Assembly: GCA_016720775.1 (NCBI GenBank)
Contig: JADKJX010000004.1
Coordinates: 248,001-312,000 of the forward strand
Length of the DNA stretch: 64,000 bases
Direction: 5' to 3'
Source: Chitinophagaceae bacterium
GTDB taxonomy: Bacteria > Bacteroidota > Bacteroidia > Chitinophagales > Chitinophagaceae
The translations under genes and the position numbers were made by a program. Within the stretch, counting starts at the first letter, position 1. The number at the start of each line of letters is the position of its first letter. The notes under the pieces were generated by a model that did no database searches, had not been told where the DNA came from, and was given only the letters and a program-made list of their open reading frames with translations. Shown piece by piece: positions 25,935 to 33,360 of this stretch.

Positions 25935-28040
25935 TTGATTAATGACTTCTTTGTCTTTTATCAGCACCAGGTCTTTTAGTTCTACTGTTATCGGCATAAT
26001 ACCCACCTGTAATACGGCTTTCCTACCCTTAATTTCTTTTACTATTCCTGTATTGCGGTTTTTCTTCATCTTTACTTTATCCCCAACTTTTATTTCCCCG
26101 CCTATTTCCACAAATTTTTCATCCTGCTTCCGCTGTTGTTTTTCCGACGTGAGCTTTTCTTTTTGTTTGAACAGCAGCGCATGGATCATTTTCACCACTT
26201 TGTCTTTGTCATCGGCCTTACGCCATTCAATAACCATGGCTTTTAACCGGCGTTCCATGTCTTTTACATAAGCCAGCCGTTCTTCTGATATCTTATTTTG
26301 TTCCTTCAGGCGTTCCACTTCCTGCCGGTGCCGTTCTTTATCCATCACCTGCTGCATTTCCTTTTTCAGGCGTTCATTTTCTTTCAGCAGTTGCTGCAAA
26401 GATGCTTTCTCTTTGTCGATATGCTGCAGGTCCTGCTCGGTGCGGTTGAGGAGTTTATCGAGGGTAAAATGATCATCATCCACCAGTTTTCTTGCTTTTT
26501 CAATCAGCCTTTTTTCCAGCCCGATGCGTTCGGCAATGGAAAAAGTATAAGAGCTTCCGGGCTTACCAACGATCAGTTTATAAAGCGGCAGCAGGTTCTT
26601 TTCGTCGAACTGCATGGCACCGTTAATGATGCCTGGTACCTTATTGGCCATTACTTTCAGGTTCAGGTAATGGGTGGTTACAATGCCGAAGCTGTGTTTT
26701 AATGCCAGCTCTTCCATGATCACTTCGGCAAAGGCACCGCCCAGGTTGGGATCGCTGCCACTGCCTAATTCGTCAATGAAGAACAAAGTTTTTCCATTAG
26801 CATTCTCCATAAAATGCTTCATGTTCTTCAAATGAGAAGAGTACGTACTCAGTTCAAATTCCAGGCTCTGCGTATCGCCGATATGGATCATGATCTGTTT
26901 AAATATCCCCATCTCACTATCGGGATGTACCGGAACCAGCAAACCACTCTGCATCATCAGTTGTAAAAGTCCAACTGTTTTCAGCGTAACGGTCTTACCC
27001 CCTGCATTGGGCCCGCTGATAACAAGGATGCGTTGCTTCTCATTCAGGTTTATGTCGACCGGGATGGTGGGCTTACTATTTGTTTTATTGTAGAGATATA
27101 ATAAAGGATGATAAGCCTGTGCCAGGTGGACATGAGCCTTGTCAATAACAACGGGGTAATTGCCGTTGTACTCCATTGCAAATTTTGCCTTCGCTCTTAT
27201 AAAATCATATTCACCCGAAATGGCATGGTATGTTTTAAGCAGGGATGCATATACACTCAGGTCTTCTGTAAGCTTTCGCAACACCCGGTACACTTCCTTT
27301 CGTTCATCATTCTCTAAGGAGAAGACCGCATTATTCAGTTCTGTTGTTTCTTCGGGTTCAATAAAAGAGGTACGGCGACTGTCGCTTTCTCCATGCAGGA
27401 TTCCTTTGATCATACGCTTTTGTTCTGCAAAAACAGCGAGCACTCTCCTGCCGTTCATGAAGCTCTCTTCAATATCAGCCAGATAGCCTTGTTTGTTGAG
27501 TTTGCCTACGATCTTTTCAAAAACACGCCGAAGTTCATTCCGCTTTCGGTAAAGATTCATTCGTATGTTGCCCAGTTCTTCGCTTGCACTGTCTTTCACC
27601 TGTCCTGTCTCATCCAGTATCTCATCGATCATCTCAATGATCAGTTTCTCATACCAGGCATCGGTTGTTACTTTCGCCATGGCCGGGTAAGCAATACGGC
27701 GTTCATTGTCGAACCAGCGGAAGATATTGTTTGCATTATCTGTCAGCCGCCGTATCAACAAAAACTGCTCACCGCTTAAAACCGCCCCGGGAATCCCCAA
27801 CAGCTTTAATTCCTTGTGGAGGTTATGGGTAAAGTCGTTGGGGAAATGCTGTCCGGTTTGCTGCAACAGTTTAAATTCATTGGCTTGCTGAAGCTCTGTG
27901 GTTATGAATTCCTTTTTTGTGTGAATGCGGAGATTATCGGCTTTATACTTTGCATATTCGGTACGGCAATGAAGGGCCAGCAAGGTTTTTACCTTTTCAT
28001 ATTCCAGTTGAACGAGTGCCGATTCGGGAAAAAATTTCAT
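25932..28040 (-). CDS. MutS2-like ATPase without a Smr domain
   Basis: A 702-residue member of the MutS2 branch. It has the MutS core and ATPase domain with Walker A ISGPNAGGKTVTLKTVGLL, Walker B TLFFIDELGSGSDP, and the following GGAFAEVIMEEL. A long coiled coil (LLKENERLKKEMQQVMDKERHRQEVERL) comes next. The protein then ends in a KOW-like beta module (GDKVKMKKNRNTGIVKEIKG) without the C-terminal Smr nuclease domain that full MutS2 proteins carry. MutS2 acts on branched DNA and on collided ribosomes. The -7 box TACCTTTG at 28081-28088 precedes it. Confidence 0.9.
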   Translation of the reverse strand: MKFFPESALVQLEYEKVKTLLALHCRTEYAKYKADNLRIHTKKEFITTELQQANEFKLLQQTGQHFPNDFTHNLHKELKLLGIPGAVLSGEQFLLIRRLTDNANNIFRWFDNERRIAYPAMAKVTTDAWYEKLIIEMIDEILDETGQVKDSASEELGNIRMNLYRKRNELRRVFEKIVGKLNKQGYLADIEESFMNGRRVLAVFAEQKRMIKGILHGESDSRRTSFIEPEETTELNNAVFSLENDERKEVYRVLRKLTEDLSVYASLLKTYHAISGEYDFIRAKAKFAMEYNGNYPVVIDKAHVHLAQAYHPLLYLYNKTNSKPTIPVDINLNEKQRILVISGPNAGGKTVTLKTVGLLQLMMQSGLLVPVHPDSEMGIFKQIMIHIGDTQSLEFELSTYSSHLKNMKHFMENANGKTLFFIDELGSGSDPNLGGAFAEVIMEELALKHSFGIVTTHYLNLKVMANKVPGIINGAMQFDEKNLLPLYKLIVGKPGSSYTFSIAERIGLEKRLIEKARKLVDDDHFTLDKLLNRTEQDLQHIDKEKASLQQLLKENERLKKEMQQVMDKERHRQEVERLKEQNKISEERLAYVKDMERRLKAMVIEWRKADDKDKVVKMIHALLFKQKEKLTSEKQQRKQDEKFVEIGGEIKVGDKVKMKKNRNTGIVKEIKGRKAVLQVGIMPITVELKDLVLIKDKEVINQ

Positions 28041-28080
28041 TGCCTGTTCTCCTCAAGTAGGATTTTTAAATTAAAGAAGG

Positions 28081-28088
28081 CAAAGGTA
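28081..28088 (-). promoter_or_regulatory. -7 box of the MutS2-like gene
   Basis: TACCTTTG on the minus strand, implying a leader of about 35 bases to the ATG at 28040. Confidence 0.4.
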
Positions 28089-28093
28089 CTTGC

Positions 28094-28573
28094 TTATTCT
28101 TTATTTTTTGAGGGCTCTATCTTTAATTCCTCCCATGGAGTGCTTCCATCCTTTTCCCGTTTAAAAATAAATTCATTACTGCTTAGGATCACCATTTCGG
28201 CGGTGGTATAAATCGTACAACCTTCCATTAAATGTCCGCCAATTGTTTTGCCTGTGCCGTCGCTGATGCTGATATGGAGATGGGAACCATTTATTGAAAC
28301 GGTGCCGGTAAGACTTACGATCTCAAAATGGCCGCTGTCGCTGCTGCCCCCCGGTTGATTGGCAAACCTTATTTTATAGTTTGTCAGGCTGCCGACACAG
28401 GTGCTGATCCATCCGGCTTTAATTTGCTTTTCGCTGACCAGTTTCTGGATCTCCGTTTTCAGGTCCTGTCCCGGCTTTAAGCGAAAGGCATGTGCGGTAA
28501 TATTTTGCATTGCAGGTTTTTGTTGGCAGGAAAATAAGATTACAGATACTAAAATAATGAAACAGATTCTCAT
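28094..28573 (-). CDS. PPC-domain (DUF296) lipoprotein
   Basis: The ATG at 28573 gives MRICFIILVSVILFSC, a lipoprotein signal with Cys16. The body is a PPC/DUF296 domain: HAFRLKPGQDLKTEIQKLV, AGWISTCVGSLTNY, the histidine motif GSHLHISISDGTG, and GGHLMEGCTIYTTAEMVI. The domain forms trimers and in plants is joined to AT-hooks, while bacterial copies are stand-alone and cytoplasmic in most cases. An exported, lipid-anchored copy is unusual; the conserved histidines could bind a metal. The function is unknown. Confidence 0.85.
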   Translation of the reverse strand: MRICFIILVSVILFSCQQKPAMQNITAHAFRLKPGQDLKTEIQKLVSEKQIKAGWISTCVGSLTNYKIRFANQPGGSSDSGHFEIVSLTGTVSINGSHLHISISDGTGKTIGGHLMEGCTIYTTAEMVILSSNEFIFKREKDGSTPWEELKIEPSKNKE

Positions 28574-28595
28574 TGTGATGAATTTAAGGAAGAAG

Positions 28596-28680
28596 TTGAA
28601 CCACATAGGAACATAGAAAACATATGATAAAACAAATTTTATGTTCTTTCTGCTGTGCCCTATGCGTCTATGTGGTTCAA
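28596..28680. repeat. Intergenic inverted repeat, CCACATAGGAACATAG family
   Basis: TTGAACCACATAG (28596-28608) and its exact complement CTATGTGGTTCAA (28668-28680) flank degenerate inner units (AACATAGAAAACAT and ATGTTCTTTCTGC). The block lies between the divergent PPC lipoprotein and msrA genes and can fold into one long imperfect hairpin. Confidence 0.82.
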
Positions 28681-28770
28681 ATAGATCATCCTGTTAAACT
28701 TTTGTTGCAAAGACTTGTTATACGATCTGTGCCGGTTAACTTTACGTAAGTAAATGAAAAATTCCCAACT

Positions 28771-29442
28771 ATGTTAAAAGTTTTATTCATTTCAGCCATC
28801 AGCTTTGCCGGGTTAAGTTCCTGCGCACAAAAGAACAATTCAGAAAATAAAAAAAACAGTAAAATGAATGCTTCGACTTCGCTCAGCAATAGTTCGACTC
28901 CGCTCACTATGGACACCGCCACTTTCGGGACTGGCTGCTTCTGGTGTACCGAAGCCATTTTTCAACAACTGGAAGGCGTGGAAAAAGTTACCAGCGGCTA
29001 CAGCGGTGGTACAGTCCCCAACCCAACCTATGAGCAGGTTTGCAGTAAAACAACCGGCCATGCCGAATGCCTGAATATATTATACGATCCCAAAAAGATC
29101 AGCTTTGATGAATTGCTGGAAGTATTCTGGCAAACACATGACCCCACAACACTCAACCGCCAGGGCGCTGATGTAGGCACGCAATACCGCAGCGTTGTTT
29201 TTTATCATAATGAAGAGCAGCGGGCAAAGACAGCAAAATATAAAGCAGCGCTTGATAAAAGCGGCGCATTTGATAATCCCATCGTAACTACGCTGGAGCC
29301 TTTTAAAGTATTTTACCCGGCTGAAGAATATCACCAGAATTATTACCTGAATAATGGTGGCCAGGGATACTGCCAGTTTGTGATAAGGCCGAAGGTGGAG
29401 AAGTTTGAGAAAGTATTTAAGAATAAATTGAAAAAGCATTAA
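28771..29442 (+). CDS. msrA: Peptide methionine sulfoxide reductase MsrA, lipoprotein form
   Basis: MsrA reduces the S-epimer of methionine sulfoxide in proteins. The catalytic motif is GCFWC with the nucleophile Cys56, and the fold continues through GYSGGTVPNPTYEQVCSKTTGHAE and YHQNYYLNNGGQGYC. The N-terminus MLKVLFISAISFAGLSSC is a lipoprotein signal (Cys18), placing the enzyme in the envelope. Between signal and domain is a linker whose segment NASTSLSNSSTPLT comes from two tandem copies of a repeat (28870-28909). 223 residues in all. Confidence 0.94.
   Translation: MLKVLFISAISFAGLSSCAQKNNSENKKNSKMNASTSLSNSSTPLTMDTATFGTGCFWCTEAIFQQLEGVEKVTSGYSGGTVPNPTYEQVCSKTTGHAECLNILYDPKKISFDELLEVFWQTHDPTTLNRQGADVGTQYRSVVFYHNEEQRAKTAKYKAALDKSGAFDNPIVTTLEPFKVFYPAEEYHQNYYLNNGGQGYCQFVIRPKVEKFEKVFKNKLKKH
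28870..28909 (+). repeat. Tandem coding repeat in the msrA linker
   Basis: First unit GCTTCGACTTCGCTCAGCA (28870-28888) is identical to pgi 17938-17956. The second, AGTTCGACTCCGCTCACTA (28891-28909), is a diverged copy. Both are read in frame as a Ser/Thr-rich spacer between the lipid anchor and the enzyme. Confidence 0.85.
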
Positions 29443-29473
29443 GTAATATTCAACTTAAGTAATCACTCCCGGG

Positions 29474-29503
29474 CGGATCCTTCGCTATCGCTCAGGATGA
29501 CAG
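29474..29503. repeat. Intergenic relative of the coding repeat
   Basis: CGGATCCTTCGCTATCGCTC followed by AGGATGACAG resembles the TTCGACTTCGCTCAGCA unit of pgi and msrA (shared TTCG and TCGCTCAG). It lies between convergent msrA and the cytochrome gene. Directly after it AAGGAGCT/AGCTCCTT (29509-29516/29524-29531) forms a short hairpin that may end either transcript. Confidence 0.6.
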
Positions 29504-29514
29504 AAACCAAGGAG

Positions 29515-29928
29515 CTATTTTTTAGCTCCTTGTCCTTTTACAGGCATGGGTTGTCCGCGGTGACAGGTAAAACAGGTTACAGCCTGTACTTCGCTGGCCT
29601 TTACTTCTTCGTTAAAGTGAAAATATTTTTCGTTGATGTCTGTTGTCATCCGCATCATATTACGGGCAATTTCTTTTTCTGCCTTGTCGTCTTTATCAAA
29701 TATCAGCGTATCGGCTTTTTTATCACGAACATGGCAATACTTGCAATCGACTCCGAGGTTGGCTGTAAAGCGGTCCATGATCTTGTCTAAAGAATCGGCA
29801 GTGATGTTCTTAGGCAATACCTGCAGGTTTTTAAACTGGTCAGTGTTGGGTTGTTTAACTGCGGCGATACCAACGAAAACAAATGCCGATAAACCGGCAA
29901 GTACTTTTAATTTTTTAGAAGTTTTCAT
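29515..29928 (-). CDS. Exported diheme c-type cytochrome (photosynthetic reaction-centre cytochrome-like)
   Basis: A 137-residue protein with a signal or anchor segment (LKVLAGLSAFVFVGIAA) and two heme c sites, CKYCH (C62-H66) and CFTCH (C118-H122). The segment between them, with KAEKEIARNMMRMTTDIN, matches the family named after the cytochrome subunit of photosynthetic reaction centres (PF02276), which non-phototrophic Bacteroidota also carry. The methionines in RNMMRMT are candidates for heme ligands. It is probably a periplasmic electron carrier; the partner is not visible here. The stop codon lies in a small hairpin. Confidence 0.85.
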   Translation of the reverse strand: MKTSKKLKVLAGLSAFVFVGIAAVKQPNTDQFKNLQVLPKNITADSLDKIMDRFTANLGVDCKYCHVRDKKADTLIFDKDDKAEKEIARNMMRMTTDINEKYFHFNEEVKASEVQAVTCFTCHRGQPMPVKGQGAKK

Positions 29929-29946
29929 GTTTATGTTTTTACTGAG

Positions 29947-31599
29947 CTATATTTTTTTTGTTTTTCGCAGTTCCAGCAGGTTAAGACTGTTGGGATAAAA
30001 GTTACTGATGTTTTTATGAACCAGGTGGATCGCCATGTCGTACCACAACGGAACAACAGGCGCATCATTGATCACCATGCGGTCCATCTGCCGGTAAAGT
30101 TCGTACCGGTCTGAATCATTCTTTTCTGCCAATGCCCGTTCATACAATTCATCAAAAGAAGGATTTTTATACCGTGTATAATTCGGTGGCGCCGGGTTCT
30201 TACTGTAAAATACACCCAGGTAATTTTCTGCATCGGGGTAATCGGCTATCCAGCTTCCCCGGAAAAATGTTGCCTGTGATTTGGATGTTTGTTCCATCAA
30301 TAAACTTTTCTGAATTACTTCCACTTCCACCTTAATGCCTGATTGCAGCAGTTCGTCTGCAATATAAGTACCCAGGTCGCCATAAATGGGAATGGTTAAT
30401 AACTTAATAACCGGTAAATTATTTCCATCGGGATACCCGGCTTCGGCTAATAACTGTTTTGCTTTTGCTATATCATAGTAATAGCCTTTTACGGCAACCG
30501 GATCAAAAGATGGCAGCCCTGCCGGAACGAAACCACTTTCTGCCGCGATGCCGATGCTGTTTCGCAAATACAGCATCATTTTTCTGCGATCGAATCCATA
30601 ATTAATTGCCTGCCGGATCTTTTGCAATCGCAGCGGTGAATTTTTAACCAGTTCATTATTCACATCCACCAAAATGCCGAGGTATTCAATATTGAGATAA
30701 GGATGTTTGTGCAACTCGATCTTATCCAGCCATGTTTTTTTCAGGTTGCCGGTCTTGGTAAGTACTTCATCTTTAAAGGAAGGATCGATGTCGTCAATAA
30801 AATCAAGCCGGTCTTGCTGGAACTCTAAAAACTCCGTTGCCTTGCTGTCGTAAAAAGAAACTTTGATACCATCCAGGTAAGGCAATGATTTTCCTTCTGC
30901 ATCTTTCTCAAAATAATGTTCATTCTTTTTGAGGATGAGCGCCTGTCCTTCTTCCCATGCCACAAAACTAAATGGCCCCGTTCCAACCGGGTGGCGACGG
31001 AAATCTGTCTTATATGTTTCAACCGCTTCTTTGGGAATGACCGAACAATATTGCATGCTCAGGATGCCAAGTATGGATTGAAAGGGCCTGACCAGTTTCA
31101 ATTGAAAAGTTGTGTCATCAATGGCTTTGAATCCATTGGCTGAATCAACCCGGTTATTAAATATCCATGCACCCGGACTTGCAGTGCTTTTATCAACGAT
31201 CCGTTTAAAACTGTATTCCACATCATGTGCTGTCAGTTTTCTGCCTTTGCCGTCTGCAAAACAGGCATCATCAGTAAACAGAACATCATCACGCAGGTAA
31301 AAAGTAAAGACCAGTTTATCGTCAGATATCGTCCAGTATTTTGCCAGCGATGGTTTCATCTGCATGTTGCTGTCGATCTCGATCAGCGTATTGTACAACT
31401 GGTGCACTGTCCACATCACCTGCTTGTTCTTGGCAAAAGCGGGATCGAGAGACGCAAGTCCGCTGCTTTCGTTGTAGTGAAATATCTTTTTATCTGTATG
31501 CTGATGGGATTGACAGGAAGAGAAGATAACAAGCCACAAAGGCACGAAGGCACCAAGGAAAATGATGAGCGGCTTTCTGTCTTTGTGTGCTAATGGCAT
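29947..31599 (-). CDS. ABC transporter substrate-binding lipoprotein, peptide/nickel family (SBP_bac_5)
   Basis: A 550-residue periplasmic-type binding protein of the Dpp/Opp family. Family marks are SSGLASLDPAFAKNKQVMWTV near the mature N-terminus, LTAHDVEYSFKRIVD, HPVGTGPFSFVAWEEGQ and VRQAI-type RLQKIRQAINYGFDRRKMM. The signal is lipoprotein type (IFSSC, Cys about 29). The codons for its hydrophobic core (31533-31590) are repeat sequence related to the intergenic family CCACAAAGGCAC. No permease or ATPase gene adjoins it. The likely substrate is oligopeptide, by family only. Confidence 0.9.
   Translation of the reverse strand: MPLAHKDRKPLIIFLGAFVPLWLVIFSSCQSHQHTDKKIFHYNESSGLASLDPAFAKNKQVMWTVHQLYNTLIEIDSNMQMKPSLAKYWTISDDKLVFTFYLRDDVLFTDDACFADGKGRKLTAHDVEYSFKRIVDKSTASPGAWIFNNRVDSANGFKAIDDTTFQLKLVRPFQSILGILSMQYCSVIPKEAVETYKTDFRRHPVGTGPFSFVAWEEGQALILKKNEHYFEKDAEGKSLPYLDGIKVSFYDSKATEFLEFQQDRLDFIDDIDPSFKDEVLTKTGNLKKTWLDKIELHKHPYLNIEYLGILVDVNNELVKNSPLRLQKIRQAINYGFDRRKMMLYLRNSIGIAAESGFVPAGLPSFDPVAVKGYYYDIAKAKQLLAEAGYPDGNNLPVIKLLTIPIYGDLGTYIADELLQSGIKVEVEVIQKSLLMEQTSKSQATFFRGSWIADYPDAENYLGVFYSKNPAPPNYTRYKNPSFDELYERALAEKNDSDRYELYRQMDRMVINDAPVVPLWYDMAIHLVHKNISNFYPNSLNLLELRKTKKI
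31533..31590. repeat. Repeat-derived signal peptide of the SBP lipoprotein
   Basis: CCACAAAGGCACGAAGGCAC (31533-31552) and GGCTTTCTGTCTTTGTGTG (31571-31589) are the two partly complementary arms of a repeat block of the same style as the intergenic ones. Read on the minus strand they encode AHKDRKP and FLGAFVPLWLV, the n- and h-regions of the signal peptide. Confidence 0.6.
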
Positions 31600-31634
31600 A
31601 AAAAAACTAAATTAGCACTTATATACAAATACAC

Positions 31635-33341
31635 ATGAAACAACTTGTTAAGGCTCTCTTCATTTTTAATTCTTCATTCTTAATTCTTAATTGTACGGAG
31701 GCTCAGCCGCTGAACCAGAAAAAAGGCTTTACCCATGCCGATACTTTACGGGGTACCTACGGCCCTTCGAGGGATTGGTGGAATGTATTGAAATATGATC
31801 TGCATGTGAAATTCAATATACCTGATAGTACGATCAGCGGGTATAACGTTATTCAGCTTAAGGCATTGAAAAAAGGAAAGGTTTTCCAGATAGATCTGCA
31901 GGATCCGATGATAATAGACAGCATTTTTATCCGCTCCAATGTAGATTATAAACCCCGGAAATTCGGCACTACTTCACTGATCAAAGTAAAAGCAGGCGAC
32001 ATAGTTAAAGATGGAAACGCTTATTTGATCAGTTTGAATGATACGCTGCAAGCCAATAACATTCATTACTTTTTTGTTTACTTCCACGGCAAACCCCGTA
32101 TTGCCCGCCGCCCGCCATGGGATGGCGGACTGATATGGCGGAAAAGTAAAGACGGAAGTCCCTGGGTGAGCATTGCCTGCCAGGGATTGGGCGCCAGCGT
32201 TTGGTATCCCTGCAAAGATCACCAGAGCGATGAACCGGACAGTGCAGAGATGCACATCACCGTTCCGGATACATTGATGTGTGTGGGCAATGGCCGTTAT
32301 CGCGGCAAAATAAATAATGCAGATGGAACAGCTACGTACGATTGGGCGGTTGTAAACCCGATCAATAATTACAATATCATTCCTTATATCGGCAAGTATG
32401 TTCACTTCAGTGAAGTATTTGATGGGGAGAAAGGAAAACTGGATATGGATTACTGGGTGCTGCAGGAAAATTTAGATAAAGCCAAAGAACAATTTAAAGA
32501 TGCGCCAAGAATGATAAAGGCATTTGAACATTGGTTTGGCCCCTACCCTTTTTATGAAGACGGGTATAAATTAGTGGAAGCGCCGCACCTGGGTATGGAA
32601 CACCAGAGTGCAACGGCGTACGGAAATGGATTTAAAAATGGCTACCGCGGCAGCGACCTCAGCGGCAGCGGCTGGGGACTGAAATGGGATTTTATTATTG
32701 TGCATGAAAGCGGCCACGAATGGTTTGCCAATAACATCACCTCAAAAGACCTTGCCGACATGTGGATACATGAAAGCTTTACCAATTACAGTGAAACCTT
32801 ATTCACCGATTACTGGTATGGCAAAGAAGCCGGCAATGCTTACGTGCAGGGCACCCGCAAGAACATCGTGAATGATATTCCCATCATTGGCCCATACAAT
32901 GTGAACCAGGAAGGCAGCGGCGATATGTATTACAAAGGCGGCAATATGCTGCATACCATCCGCCAGGTGATCAATGACGATGAAAAATTCCGGCAGGTAT
33001 TGCGGGGACTGAATAAAACATTCTATCACCAGACGGTAACCACCAAACAGGTGGAGGATTATATCAGTACACAAAGCAAGATCGATCTAAGCAAATTATT
33101 TGACCAGTACCTTCGGGCCACACAGATACCGGTGCTGGAATATAAAGTGGAAGGAAATAAACTTTCTTATCGCTATACAAACTGCATAAAAGGTTTCAAC
33201 CTGCCGCTGAAGGTAAAATTCAAAACAGAACAATGGATAAAACCAACCGAAGAATGGAAAACGCTTAACCTCTATCCCGAAGGCGACAATAGTTTTACAG
33301 TTGACCCAAATTTCTATATCATTACAAAAAAGACAGAGTAA
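31635..33341 (+). CDS. M1 family zinc metallopeptidase, exported
   Basis: A 568-residue gluzincin with the zinc motif HESGHEW at about residue 356 and the following DMWIHESFTNYSE that carries the third ligand. The substrate-binding motif reads APHLGMEHQSATAYGN. The signal peptide MKQLVKALFIFNSSFLILNC is lipoprotein-like (Cys20); its residues 9-19 are encoded by AT-rich repeat sequence (31661-31693). It is shorter than the M1 enzyme at 8820 and only distantly related. It overlaps the start region of the flippase gene by a few codons upstream of its true ATG. Confidence 0.92.
   Translation: MKQLVKALFIFNSSFLILNCTEAQPLNQKKGFTHADTLRGTYGPSRDWWNVLKYDLHVKFNIPDSTISGYNVIQLKALKKGKVFQIDLQDPMIIDSIFIRSNVDYKPRKFGTTSLIKVKAGDIVKDGNAYLISLNDTLQANNIHYFFVYFHGKPRIARRPPWDGGLIWRKSKDGSPWVSIACQGLGASVWYPCKDHQSDEPDSAEMHITVPDTLMCVGNGRYRGKINNADGTATYDWAVVNPINNYNIIPYIGKYVHFSEVFDGEKGKLDMDYWVLQENLDKAKEQFKDAPRMIKAFEHWFGPYPFYEDGYKLVEAPHLGMEHQSATAYGNGFKNGYRGSDLSGSGWGLKWDFIIVHESGHEWFANNITSKDLADMWIHESFTNYSETLFTDYWYGKEAGNAYVQGTRKNIVNDIPIIGPYNVNQEGSGDMYYKGGNMLHTIRQVINDDEKFRQVLRGLNKTFYHQTVTTKQVEDYISTQSKIDLSKLFDQYLRATQIPVLEYKVEGNKLSYRYTNCIKGFNLPLKVKFKTEQWIKPTEEWKTLNLYPEGDNSFTVDPNFYIITKKTE
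31661..31693 (+). repeat. Repeat-derived signal peptide of the M1 peptidase
   Basis: CATTTTTAATTCTTCATTC and TTAATTCTTAATTG are units of the intergenic family at 11226-11346 and 16570-16602; the 16-mer TTTTTAATTCTTCATT is shared exactly with 11226-11346. In frame they encode FIFNSSFLILN. Confidence 0.7.
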
Positions 33342-33360
33342 TTTAGCAGCAAACGAAGCT

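Noticed and set aside
28840..29061. Antisense frame in msrA rich in Ser-Arg motifs
   Set aside because: It comes from the reverse reading of the coding repeat; msrA on the plus strand is clearly the real gene.
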